A DNA stretch of 64,000 nucleotides from SpSt-501 sp037481615 (GTDB lineage: Bacteria > Desulfobacterota > Desulfobacteria > Desulfobacterales > SpSt-501), in NCBI GenBank assembly GCA_037481615.1, contig JBBFLI010000013.1, one strand, 5' to 3'. The position numbers and the translations under genes were made by a program. Within the stretch, counting starts at the first letter, position 1. Each line of letters opens with the position of its first letter. A model generated the notes under the pieces. The model was not told the origin of the DNA and made no database searches. It saw only the letters and a list, made by a program, of their open reading frames with translations. This document shows positions 1 through 7,351 of this stretch, piece after piece.

Positions 1-1116
1 CGCGGCGAGGAGATCCAGCCCCGCCTCGCCGCCCTCATCCGCGACGTGGAGAACGATCCGCGGATCAGCGTCCACTGCAACGCCGAGCTCGTGAAGGTCG
101 AGGGGTTCGTCGGCAACTTCCGCTCCACGATCCGCCAAGGCCCGGATACGAAAACCATCGAGCACGGGGTGGCCGTGCTCGCCCCCGGGGCCCGGGAGCT
201 GACGCCCGCGGAGTACCTGTACGGGGAAGACCCGCGCGTCATCACCGGCCTGGAGCTCGACCGCAGGCTCCGGCAAGACCCCGCCCCGCTCTCCGGCCTG
301 AAACGAGCGGTCTTCATCCAGTGCGTCGGCTCGCGCGAGCCCGCGCGTCCCTACTGCTCCCGGCTGTGCTGCACGCACACGATGGTCTCGGCCCTGGAGC
401 TCCTCGATCGCCACCCGGAGACCCAGGTTGTCGTGCTCTACCGGGACATCCGCACCTACGGTGAGCGGGAAGGACTCTACCTCGAGGCCCGGCGGCGTGG
501 CGTGACGTTTATCCGCTACGATCCCGAGGACAAACCCCGTGTGCGGGCGACCCCCGAGGGGCTGGTGGTCGAGGCCCTGGATCCCATCCTGGGACGCCGC
601 CTTGCCTTCGCCGCCGACCTGCTGGTTCTCGCCGCGGCCGTCGTCCCTTACGAAAACGAGGCCCTCGCCCGCTTTTTCAAGGTCCCCGTGAATGCCGACG
701 GCTTCTTCGTGGAGGCCCACGTGAAGCTCAACCCGGCCGCGTTCGCCACCGAGGGCGTCTTTCTCTGCGGACTTGCCCACTATCCCAAGCCGATCGACGA
801 GTCCATCGCCCAAGCCCAGGCCGCGGCCGCAGCCGCCACCGTGCTGCTCGCGCGGGAGCGGCTGACCGCGGGCGGGACCACCGCACGGGTCGATCCCTAC
901 GGCTGCTCCTCCTGCGGGGTATGCCTTGCCGTCTGCCCCTACCAGGCACCCCGGTTCGTGGACAGGGGGCCCTTCACCGGCCGCGCCGAGATCCACTCCG
1001 CCCTCTGCAAGGGATGCGGGCTGTGCGTCGCCTCCTGCCGCTCGGGGGCCATCCAGCTGCAGGGCTTCACCGACGCCCAGACGATCGCCATGATCGAGGC
1101 CGCCCTCTGCGGCTGA
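1..1116 (+). CDS. hdrA: HdrA-like heterodisulfide reductase subunit A, 5' end outside window
   Basis: The frame is open from the first base, so the N-terminal half lies outside the window; 371 codons remain. The visible part is the second half of an HdrA-type iron-sulfur flavoprotein. It has a CVGSREPARPYCSRLCC segment typical of HdrA, followed by the end of the FAD/NAD-binding fold. Two C-terminal 4Fe-4S ferredoxin motifs follow (CSSCGVCLAVCP near 904-939 and CKGCGLCVASC near 1006-1041). HdrA subunits bifurcate or relay electrons between ferredoxin, NADH and disulfide or menaquinone partners in the cytoplasm of methanogens and sulfate reducers. No HdrBC partner is visible downstream; the next gene has its own promoter-like sequence. 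Family assignment is firm, but the electron partners cannot be told from this fragment. Confidence 0.88.
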   Translation, partial: RGEEIQPRLAALIRDVENDPRISVHCNAELVKVEGFVGNFRSTIRQGPDTKTIEHGVAVLAPGARELTPAEYLYGEDPRVITGLELDRRLRQDPAPLSGLKRAVFIQCVGSREPARPYCSRLCCTHTMVSALELLDRHPETQVVVLYRDIRTYGEREGLYLEARRRGVTFIRYDPEDKPRVRATPEGLVVEALDPILGRRLAFAADLLVLAAAVVPYENEALARFFKVPVNADGFFVEAHVKLNPAAFATEGVFLCGLAHYPKPIDESIAQAQAAAAAATVLLARERLTAGGTTARVDPYGCSSCGVCLAVCPYQAPRFVDRGPFTGRAEIHSALCKGCGLCVASCRSGAIQLQGFTDAQTIAMIEAALCG

Positions 1117-1178
1117 AGGCCGCCGGAACACGTTGTTTCCCCCCGGGAAGGCCATGTCCCCCCCACGCGGCGGCGGAG

Positions 1179-1208
1179 TTGCACCTCCGGCCTCGTGGGG
1201 GGTAAAAT
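1179..1208 (+). promoter_or_regulatory. Sigma-70-like promoter for the activase gene
   Basis: TTGCAC at 1179-1184 and TAAAAT at 1203-1208 are separated by 18 bases, in the gap after the HdrA-like gene. A start site just after 1208 would leave a leader of about 130 bases before the TTG start at 1346. This is a consensus match only. Confidence 0.45.
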
Positions 1209-1345
1209 TCGCTCTCTGGATGTTTCGAGCCGCACCCGGCAAACCGCCGGCCCACGGCCGGATCGCCCCCTTCCCGGGCGGACGGAGAACGGCCTGCGAG
1301 CGGCCCTGTCCGGCCGACCGACGGCATGGCGGAAGAAGGGACTCC

Positions 1346-2119
1346 TTGCGCAGCATAGGCCTCGACATCGGCTCACGTTCGGTCAAGCTCGTCCTCCTCG
1401 AGGAGGGGCGGATCGCCGTGACGCGGATTGCGGACACGGGTCCGGACCCGCTCGCCGCAGGCCGCCGCCTGCTCGAAGGACTCGACTGGGACTGCATCCT
1501 CGCCACCGGCTACGGCCGCAACCGCATCGAGGCCGCCTGCGAGATCCCCACCGTGACCGAAATCAAGGCCCACGCCGTCGGCGCGCGCCGCCTCTTTCCC
1601 GGCGTGTGCGCGGTCCTCGACATCGGCGGCCAGGACACCAAGGCGATCGCCCTCGGCCCGGGGGGGCAGATCCTGGCCTTTGAAATGAACGACCGCTGCG
1701 CGGCGGGGACGGGGAAATTCCTGGAGGTCATGGCCCGCACACTCGGCTTCGCGCTCGAAGAGTTCGCCGCCGAGGCCCTGCGGGCGGACCGGGAGCTTAC
1801 GATCCACAGCCTCTGCACCGTCTTCGCCGAATCCGAAGTCACCTCCCTCCTGGCCCAGGGCGAGGACCGCCGCGGCATCGCCCGGGGGCTCCACCGTGCG
1901 ATCGCCCGGCGGGCCGCGGGGATGCTCGCGCGCGTCTCCCGTGAGGGGCCGGTCGCCTTTACCGGCGGGGCGGCGCGCAACGGCTGCCTCTCCCGGCTGC
2001 TGGAAGAGCTCCTGAAACGACCTCTTCTCGTCCCCGAGGCCCCCGAGCTCGCCGGCGCGCTCGGGGCCGCATGGCTGGCCAGCCGCCCCCAGCCCCCTGC
2101 CCCCGACCGGAACGCCTGA
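1346..2119 (+). CDS. Acyl-CoA dehydratase activase (BadF/BadG/BcrA/BcrD ATPase family)
   Basis: This 257-residue protein of the ASKHA fold couples ATP hydrolysis to low-potential electron transfer, activating 2-hydroxyacyl-CoA dehydratases or benzoyl-CoA-type reductases. The first phosphate loop LDIGSRSVK sits at residues 6-14 and the second, DIGGQDTKA, at about 92. The Cys of NDRCAAGTGKFLE (118) and the Cys of HSLCTVFAESEV (about 157) are the ligands that hold the 4Fe-4S cluster at the dimer interface. FTGGAARN marks the adenosine loop. The frame is open far upstream, but a GGAAGAAGGG ribosome site at 1331-1340 points to the TTG at 1346, which also gives the usual family length. No dehydratase gene is adjacent, so the partner is unknown. 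It could also be the activator of a stand-alone DUF2229-type protein. Confidence 0.85.
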   Translation: MRSIGLDIGSRSVKLVLLEEGRIAVTRIADTGPDPLAAGRRLLEGLDWDCILATGYGRNRIEAACEIPTVTEIKAHAVGARRLFPGVCAVLDIGGQDTKAIALGPGGQILAFEMNDRCAAGTGKFLEVMARTLGFALEEFAAEALRADRELTIHSLCTVFAESEVTSLLAQGEDRRGIARGLHRAIARRAAGMLARVSREGPVAFTGGAARNGCLSRLLEELLKRPLLVPEAPELAGALGAAWLASRPQPPAPDRNA

Positions 2120-2120
2120 G

Positions 2121-2156
2121 CCCCCGGCCCCCCTCCTGAAACGCCGGGGGTCTTCC
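2121..2156 (+). terminator. Possible terminator after the activase gene
   Basis: CCCCCGGC (2121-2128) pairs with GCCGGGGG (2143-2150) across a 14-base loop, directly behind the stop codon, and is followed by the T-containing TCTTCC. The poor T tract keeps confidence low. Confidence 0.35.
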
Positions 2157-2237
2157 GCCCCCGCACCGACCGCTCCGTCTCCCCGGCGGCGATCGAGAAT
2201 TTCAAACGGCACGGCCGTGTTTATACAAATTATCTAT

Positions 2238-2266
2238 TTGAAGGATTGAAAAGCATTGGCTACAAG
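2238..2266 (+). promoter_or_regulatory. Possible promoter of the selenium operon
   Basis: An AT-rich patch stands out against GC-rich surroundings between 2215 and 2270. Within it TTGAAG (2238-2243) and TACAAG (2261-2266) are spaced 17 bases apart. It lies about 65 bases before the first gene of the operon. Confidence 0.4.
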
Positions 2267-2330
2267 ATCTCTCTTGACCCTCGCGGCCCGGGCCGCTGCA
2301 TCGTCAATCCGACGCAGGAGGAGGCGTTCC

Positions 2331-3425
2331 ATGGCAGCCGTGAAAAACCTGTTCGCGACCCGCTGGGGCATCATCGGGGTGGGCGTTTTCATCGGGGTTC
2401 TGGCGACGCTGCTGCAAAAGTGGGGGAATCCCGCCAACATGGGCATCTGTGTCGCCTGTTTCGACCGGGACATCGCCGGCGCGCTCGGTCTGCACCGTGC
2501 CGAGGTCGTTCAGTACATGCGGCCGGAGATCATCGGCTTCGTCCTGGGCTCGTTGATCGCCGCCTATGCTTTCCGCGAGTTCCGGCCGCGGGCGGGCTCG
2601 GCCCCGATCGTGCGTTTCGTGTTGGGCGCCTTCGCCATGATCGGCGCCCTGGTCTTCCTCGGATGTCCCTGGCGGGCGCTCCTGCGCCTCGCGGGCGGGG
2701 ACGGAAACGCGATCTTCGGCGTCGCCGGCCTCGCTTTCGGAATCTGGATCGGCACACGCTTTCTCAAGTCGGGCTACTCCCTCGGCCGGGCGACCCCGAC
2801 CTACCCCGCCGTGGGGTGGCTCCTTCCCCTCACGATGCTCGGCTTCCTGGTCCTCATGCTCGTCTTCCCGCAGGTTCCCAACGAGCCGAAAAGCGGCGTC
2901 CTCTTCTACAGCGTGAAGGGGCCGGGGAGCCAGCATGCGCCGCTCGCCGTCTCGCTCGTCGTCGGTCTGGCGGTCGGGTTTCTCGCCCAGCGCAGCCGTT
3001 TCTGCACCATGGGCGCGCTGCGCGACCTGATCCTTTTCCGGCAAATGCATCTCTTTTCCGGGCTGCTGGCGCTGCTCGCCGCGGCCTGGGTCATGAACCT
3101 GATTCTCGGCCAGTTCCACCCGGGGTTCGAAAAGCAGCCCGTCGCGCACACGATGGGCCTGTGGAACTTTCTCGGCATGACGGTCGCCGGGCTCGCCTTC
3201 CTGTTGGGCGGGGGCTGCCCGGGGCGCCAGCTTTTCCTCGCCGGCGAGGGCGACGGGGACGCGGCCCTCTTCGTTCTGGGGATGATCGTCGGCGCCGGGT
3301 TCTCGCACAACTTCGGCATGGCGAGCTCGCCCTCCGGTATCGGCCCCCACGGGGTCGCGGCGGTCGTGGTGGGGCTTGCCGTCTGCCTCTTTATCGGATT
3401 CACGATGCGGCAGAAAGCCGCCTGA
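2331..3425 (+). CDS. yedE: YedE-family selenium transporter
   Basis: This 364-residue polytopic membrane protein of the YeeE/YedE family has about ten hydrophobic segments. It belongs to the branch found beside selD and yedF, thought to import a selenium compound. Diagnostic patches are NMGICVACFDRD near the N-terminus, the FLAQRSRFCTMGALRD segment in the middle, and GGGCPGRQLFLAGEGD towards the C-terminus; these conserved Cys lie along the transport path in this family. The ATG at 2331 is preceded by CAGGAGGAGG (2316-2325); upstream in-frame codons encode a basic, non-conserved stretch and are rejected as the start. It is followed 13 bases later by a TusA-like gene, the usual partner. Confidence 0.85.
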   Translation: MAAVKNLFATRWGIIGVGVFIGVLATLLQKWGNPANMGICVACFDRDIAGALGLHRAEVVQYMRPEIIGFVLGSLIAAYAFREFRPRAGSAPIVRFVLGAFAMIGALVFLGCPWRALLRLAGGDGNAIFGVAGLAFGIWIGTRFLKSGYSLGRATPTYPAVGWLLPLTMLGFLVLMLVFPQVPNEPKSGVLFYSVKGPGSQHAPLAVSLVVGLAVGFLAQRSRFCTMGALRDLILFRQMHLFSGLLALLAAAWVMNLILGQFHPGFEKQPVAHTMGLWNFLGMTVAGLAFLLGGGCPGRQLFLAGEGDGDAALFVLGMIVGAGFSHNFGMASSPSGIGPHGVAAVVVGLAVCLFIGFTMRQKAA

Positions 3426-3438
3426 GAAGGAGGATGCC

Positions 3439-3654
3439 ATGGCCCTCGTGGACGCCCGCGGCCTCTCCTGCCCGCAGCCTGTGCTTCTCGCCCTGGGCGA
3501 GATGAAAAAACTCGGGAAAGGAAGCCTGGAGATCCTGGTCGACACCGACACCTCGGTCGAAAACGTGACCCGCGCCGCCGAAAGCCAGGGCTGGAACGTG
3601 AAGGAGGTCCAGCCCGAGGGCGTCGGGTACCGGCTGATCGTCGAGAAAACATGA
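3439..3654 (+). CDS. TusA/SirA-like sulfur (selenium) carrier protein
   Basis: This is a 71-residue single-domain protein of the TusA fold. The active-site motif CPQP follows DARGLS at residues 5-10, and its Cys carries persulfide or perselenide in this family. Start choice rests on the AAGGAGG immediately upstream and the full domain length. Its place between the YedE transporter and the DUF3343 protein suggests it receives selenium (or sulfur) from the transporter and passes it towards selenophosphate synthesis. That role is inferred from context; a general sulfur-relay role is equally possible from sequence. Confidence 0.85.
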   Translation: MALVDARGLSCPQPVLLALGEMKKLGKGSLEILVDTDTSVENVTRAAESQGWNVKEVQPEGVGYRLIVEKT

Positions 3655-3667
3655 TGCGGCCGCACCC

Positions 3668-4228
3668 ATGTTCGGCTGGCTGAAACGCGGGACCTCCCGC
3701 AGGGAAGAGCCCCCGGCTGCCGGGGCCGCGGCTGCGGAACGCGGCATCCTCGTCTTCGAGAACACGAGCGAGGTCATCCGCGCCGAGCAACGCCTCCGCG
3801 ACAGCGGACGGCAGGTTCGGGTGATGGGCCCCCCGCCGGAGATCCGCACCGGCTGCGATCTCGTGATCGAGTTCCCGCTGATCGAGGAACTCGCGGTGCG
3901 GCGTCTCATCGAGGAGGCCGGACTGCGGCCGTTGCGCGTGGTTCCGGTGTCGGGGCCGCTCCTCCAGCCCGTCGACCTCTTCCAGGTCAAGGACTTCGGG
4001 GAGTTCCTCATGGTCCGGGCGGCGAACATGAAGCTCACCTTCGAAAAGCAGACCCGCTGCATCGTGAACGTCTCGGGCGGCGGCTGCCCCGATGTGCCCT
4101 ACCTCGCCCGCGAGCTGATCGGGAAAACCCTCGAGGAAGCCCCCGAGCCCCGCCGCATCGGCCACACCCTCTGCGGCTACGCGCTGCAGCTCGCCTTCGA
4201 GGAGTGCCGCCGGCGTTGCTCGCTCTGA
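3668..4228 (+). CDS. DUF3343 protein (putative Se/S carrier) with a C-terminal extension
   Basis: This is a 186-residue protein. The DUF3343 domain occupies roughly residues 27-95 (begins ILVFENTSEVIRAEQ and contains the TGCDLVIEF segment with one Cys). DUF3343 proteins are small proteins recurrently encoded next to selD/yedF and are proposed selenium or sulfur carriers. Here the domain is followed by about 85 residues with their own conserved-looking Cys (TRCIVNVSGGGCPDV and HTLCGYALQ), longer than stand-alone members. The gene overlaps the downstream kinase by 25 bases, showing translational coupling. The function of the extension is not known. Confidence 0.75.
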   Translation: MFGWLKRGTSRREEPPAAGAAAAERGILVFENTSEVIRAEQRLRDSGRQVRVMGPPPEIRTGCDLVIEFPLIEELAVRRLIEEAGLRPLRVVPVSGPLLQPVDLFQVKDFGEFLMVRAANMKLTFEKQTRCIVNVSGGGCPDVPYLARELIGKTLEEAPEPRRIGHTLCGYALQLAFEECRRRCSL

Positions 4229-5100
4229 TCGGAACCGTCCCCGAAGCCGAATGCGGACTGGTGGAGGGCGAAGCCGCCCGGGAGCCGGGGGAGATCCGTG
4301 TGGGGTCCCACGGCTTCCCCGTCAGCCGGGGGACGCCGGCGCTGATCGCCGCCTGCCTCGCCGCCGGGGAAGTCCTCCACACGGCAGCGCCCGTGGTGTT
4401 TCTGGGCGGCGATGTCGGGCGGGGCACGGGAAGCCGGCTCGTCTATCGCCGGCTGGTCGATCTTCTTCCGCAGGGGGGCTTCACCATCCTGACCTTTCAT
4501 TACCTCCAGCCGGATGTCGACTGGCACAACCGCATTCTTCTCACGCTGGAAGGTCTTTCCCCCCGGCCGATCTTGATCGCTGACGCGGGCTTCATGTACG
4601 CGGCCAAGATGAGCGGGGAGGCGCCGCAATACGACCTCTTCACGCCGGATGCGGGCGAACTCGCCTTTCTCGCCGACGAAGAAGCGCCCCACCCGTTCTA
4701 CACCCGGGGGTTCATTCTGCACGAGGAACAAAAGGTCCCCGAGCTGATCGACCGCGCCTTCCGCCACGGCAACGCCGCGCGTTGCCTGCTCGTCAAGGGC
4801 CCCGTGGACACCGTCGCCTGCGCAGGCCGCATCGTGGAAACCGTCGATTCTCCTTCCATCGAGGCGCTCGAGCCGATCGGCGGCACGGGGGATACGCTCA
4901 CGGGAATCGTCGCCGCGCTCGTTCACGCCGGCTGGCCGGTCGAGAAGGCGGCCGGGATCGCCGCACGGGCCAACCGCATCGCGGGGGCGCTCGCCGACCC
5001 CTCCCCCCGGACCCCCGTCGCGGCGTTGATCGACCAGATCCCCCGGGCGCTCCGGCGTCTCCTTGATTCGGGCGCGTCCTTGCATGATATTGAGCCCTGA
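4204..5100 (+). CDS. Ribokinase-fold sugar-kinase/NAD(P)HX-dehydratase-like protein
   Basis: This is a protein of up to 298 residues in the ribokinase superfamily. The C-terminal GGTGDTLTG motif carries the catalytic Asp and anion hole, and a DLFTPDAGELAFLA segment resembles the YjeF C-terminal (NAD(P)HX dehydratase) branch. It starts at a GTG that overlaps the DUF3343 gene by 25 bases; a TTG at 4216 is an alternative. Substrate cannot be deduced. Its place inside a selenium operon, coupled on both sides (its TGA overlaps the ATG of the next gene), suggests a role there, for example repairing or phosphorylating a cofactor, but this is inference only. Confidence 0.7.
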   Translation: MPPALLALIGTVPEAECGLVEGEAAREPGEIRVGSHGFPVSRGTPALIAACLAAGEVLHTAAPVVFLGGDVGRGTGSRLVYRRLVDLLPQGGFTILTFHYLQPDVDWHNRILLTLEGLSPRPILIADAGFMYAAKMSGEAPQYDLFTPDAGELAFLADEEAPHPFYTRGFILHEEQKVPELIDRAFRHGNAARCLLVKGPVDTVACAGRIVETVDSPSIEALEPIGGTGDTLTGIVAALVHAGWPVEKAAGIAARANRIAGALADPSPRTPVAALIDQIPRALRRLLDSGASLHDIEP

Positions 5101-5345
5101 TGGAACTCGTCTTTCCCTGCCCGCAAGCGGGCGTGCTTTTCCGCAGCGCCGACTACGAGGTCGTCGCCTTCCGCGGGGTCGTCGAGAGCGCCCCGGGGAC
5201 GAAAACGCTCGACGCCCGCGTACGGCTGCGGAGCCCCTGTCCTCTTTGCGGGGACTTCCACGAATATCCCGCCGCGGATCTTCCCTGCCCGCTGGCCGCG
5301 GAGGATCCCGGCGGTCGAGCCCCCTCGGGGGAGAGTCCCGGATGA
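5100..5345 (+). CDS. Small Cys-rich protein of the selenium operon, unknown function
   Basis: An 81-residue protein I cannot assign to a family. It has five Cys: one in an N-terminal FPCPQAG segment, three close together in a central RSPCPLCGDFHEYP and DLPCPLA region, with no membrane segment and a Gly/Pro-rich tail. CPLC could be a redox or metal-binding pair. It is coupled on both ends: its ATG overlaps the stop of the kinase (TGATG) and its stop overlaps the ATG of selD (ATGA). This tight packing between kinase and selenophosphate synthetase argues that it is a real gene and works in the same process. Confidence 0.6.
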   Translation: MELVFPCPQAGVLFRSADYEVVAFRGVVESAPGTKTLDARVRLRSPCPLCGDFHEYPAADLPCPLAAEDPGGRAPSGESPG

Positions 5346-6397
5346 GCCCCGGCGAAAGAGACCGACCCGTCCGGCTGACCACGACGGTGGCCGGTGCCGG
5401 CTGAGCGTCCAAGCTGGCTCCAGGGGACCTGGACCGGGCCCTTTGCGGTATGCGTTTCCCGACGGACGAAAACGTGATCGTCGGACTCGAGCGGGCCGAC
5501 GACGCCGGGGTATACCGCGTCTCCGAGGATCTTGCCCTGATCCAGACCGTGGACTTTTTCACGCCGGTCGTGGACGACCCCTACGCCTTCGGGCAGATCG
5601 CGGCGGCGAACGCCTTGAGCGACGTCTACGCGATGGGCGGGGTGCCCAAGACGGCGATGAACCTCGTCGCCTTCCCCGTTCGGGACATGGATCTCGCCAT
5701 CCTCCGGGCCATCCTGCAGGGCGGAATCGACAAGCTCCGCGAGGCGGAGGTCGTGCTGATCGGCGGGCACAGCGTCGAGGACAAGGAACTGAAATACGGT
5801 CTCTCGGTGACCGGCTTCGTCCACCCCCGGCGCGTGCTGACCAAGAAGAATCTCCGGCCGGGGGACCTCCTGGTCTTGACCAAGCCGCTCGGAACCGGGA
5901 TCGTGAACACGGCGATCAAGGCGGGACTCGCGGATCCGGGGCTCATCGAACGGGTGACGCGCACCATGGCCGCGCTCAACCGCACGGCGGCCGAACGGCT
6001 CGCCGCCTTCCGGGTGCATGCCTGCACGGACGTGACCGGATTCGGTTTGATCGGGCACCTCGCGGAGATGGTCTCGGGCTCCGGGACGAGCGTCCGCCTC
6101 GAGGCCGCCGCGATCCCCCTCTTTTCGGAAGCGCTCGGCTTCGCACGCATGGGCTTGATCCCGGCCGGCGCCCACCGCAACCGGGAGTTCCGCGAAACGA
6201 TGGTCGATTTCGGACCGGGGGTCCCCCGCGAACGACAGGACGTGCTTTTCGATCCGCAGACCTCGGGCGGCCTGCTGATCAGCCTGCCGGCGGAGGATGC
6301 CGGGCCGCTCTGCGCGCAGATCCGGGAGGAAGGGGGCACGGCCGCCGTGATCGGCGAGGTGCTCGCCGACGCCTCCGAGCGGATCCGGATCGAATGA
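5342..6397 (+). CDS. selD: Selenide, water dikinase (selenophosphate synthetase), selenocysteine-containing
   Basis: SelD makes selenophosphate from selenide and ATP, the selenium donor for Sec-tRNA and selenouridine. A conventional reading would start at 5450 and lack the active site. Reading from the ATG at 5342 through an in-frame TGA at 5402-5404 gives 351 residues, with TTTVAGAG-Sec-ASKL at residues 13-25. This matches the family's catalytic Cys/Sec followed three residues later by the essential Lys (Sec21, Lys24). Downstream, the ADDAG nucleotide-site segment, the TVDFFTPVVDDPYAFG signature and the GFGLIGHL segment are all present. The ATG overlaps the previous stop as ATGA and is preceded by a GGGGGAGAG site. 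The presence of Sec implies selA, selB and selC elsewhere in the genome. Confidence 0.9.
5402..5440 (+). promoter_or_regulatory. UGA(Sec) codon and putative bacterial SECIS hairpin in selD
   Basis: TGA at 5402-5404 is followed by TCCAG (5419-5423), a GGGAC loop and CTGGA (5429-5433). The stem can be extended by GG/CC with a bulged C. The apical loop lies about 20 bases after the TGA, the position required for SelB-dependent insertion in bacteria. The pairing is visible in the sequence; recognition by SelB is inferred. Confidence 0.7.
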
Positions 6398-6425
6398 CCT
6401 GCACGAAACGTAGGAGACGCGAAGG

Positions 6426-7037
6426 ATGAAGGAAATCGATTGCCGAGGGCTCGCCTGCCCCGCGCCGGTGCTGCACACCAAGGCGACCCTCCAGGAAGGC
6501 CGGCCGGAAGCCGTGCGCGTGCTGGTGGACAATGCGGCCTCCCAGGAAAACGTGCGCCGCTTCCTCGAATCCGAGGGCTACGAGACCCGCAACGAACGCT
6601 CGGGCGACGACTACGCGGTCGTCGGCCGGAGAAGCGGAGCGGCCGCCGCCGCCCCCGCCTCCGAAACCCGGCCGGCGACGGCGACCCCGCCCGGGGAACG
6701 ACGCACCGTCCTCGTGCTTTGCACAAGCGACCGCATCGGCAGGGGGGACGACGAGCTCGGCCGGCGGCTCATGGTGAATTTCCTCAAAACGCTCCGGGAA
6801 ATGGGGCCGGATCTCTGGCGGCTCGTCTTCGTGAACAACGGGGTCAAGCTCACGATCGACTCCTCCGAAGTCCTCGAGGACCTGAAGGCTTACGAGACCG
6901 GAGGGCTCAAGATCCTGGTCTGCGGCACCTGCCTGAACCACTTCGGGCTGCTCGAACGCAAGCAGGTGGGCGAGACCACGAACATGCTCGACATCGTGAC
7001 CGCGCTGCAGCTCGCCGACAAGGTGATCACGGTGTAG
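6426..7037 (+). CDS. yedF: Selenium metabolism protein YedF
   Basis: A 203-residue two-domain protein. A TusA/SirA domain with the CPAPVLHTK active-site motif occupies residues 1-70, then a short Ala/Pro-rich linker, then a DsrE-like domain (starting VLVLCTSDRIGRGDDELG) with CGTCLNHFGL near residue 175. This arrangement is the YedF family that tracks with selD across anaerobes and is proposed to deliver selenium. It follows selD by 28 bases with an AGGAGACGCGAAGG ribosome site, so it is the natural last selenium gene of the operon. Confidence 0.85.
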   Translation: MKEIDCRGLACPAPVLHTKATLQEGRPEAVRVLVDNAASQENVRRFLESEGYETRNERSGDDYAVVGRRSGAAAAAPASETRPATATPPGERRTVLVLCTSDRIGRGDDELGRRLMVNFLKTLREMGPDLWRLVFVNNGVKLTIDSSEVLEDLKAYETGGLKILVCGTCLNHFGLLERKQVGETTNMLDIVTALQLADKVITV

Positions 7038-7088
7038 CCGAGGCCGCGCGGAATCCCTGCACCCCCGAAACCGGGAAGGAGGAGGACC

Positions 7089-7298
7089 ATGAAATACGGG
7101 GCCCGCAACCGCATCGCCGCCCGTGTGAAGAGCATTCAGCGTGGGGAGGTCATGTCGCTCGTCAAGTTCGGCGTCACCGACCCGCACGACATGGCCTCGG
7201 TGCTCACGACCGAGTCGGTGAACGATCTCGGCCTCCAGCCGGGCGACGCCGTCGAGCTCGTGATCAAAGCCATCCACGTGCTGCCCGTCAAGCCCTGA
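7089..7298 (+). CDS. Mop/TOBE-domain molybdate-binding protein
   Basis: A 69-residue single TOBE (molbindin) domain: SARNRIAARVKSI-like opening, VTDPHDMASVLTTESV core, and GDAVELVIKAIHV end. Molbindins bind molybdate or tungstate as oligomers and buffer the metal for cofactor synthesis. GGAAGGAGGAGG stands directly upstream of the ATG. Lying 51 bases after yedF, it may belong to the same transcript. The link between selenium and molybdenum enzymes in anaerobes makes that plausible but not proven. Confidence 0.82.
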   Translation: MKYGARNRIAARVKSIQRGEVMSLVKFGVTDPHDMASVLTTESVNDLGLQPGDAVELVIKAIHVLPVKP

Positions 7299-7316
7299 GG
7301 CGGCGCCCGGCGGCGG

Positions 7317-7345
7317 TTGCATTTCGCGGGCCCGTTGGTTATTTT
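7317..7345 (+). promoter_or_regulatory. Possible promoter giving a (near) leaderless ClpX-like mRNA
   Basis: TTGCAT (7317-7322) and TATTTT (7340-7345) are 17 bases apart, and the ATG of the next gene follows only 6 bases later. No Shine-Dalgarno sequence precedes that ATG. The match is moderate. Confidence 0.35.
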
Positions 7346-7351
7346 CTACCC

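Noticed and set aside
5450..6397. SelD starting at the ATG 5450
   Set aside because: This start removes the catalytic residue and Lys; the upstream extension through TGA fits the family and the operon overlap.
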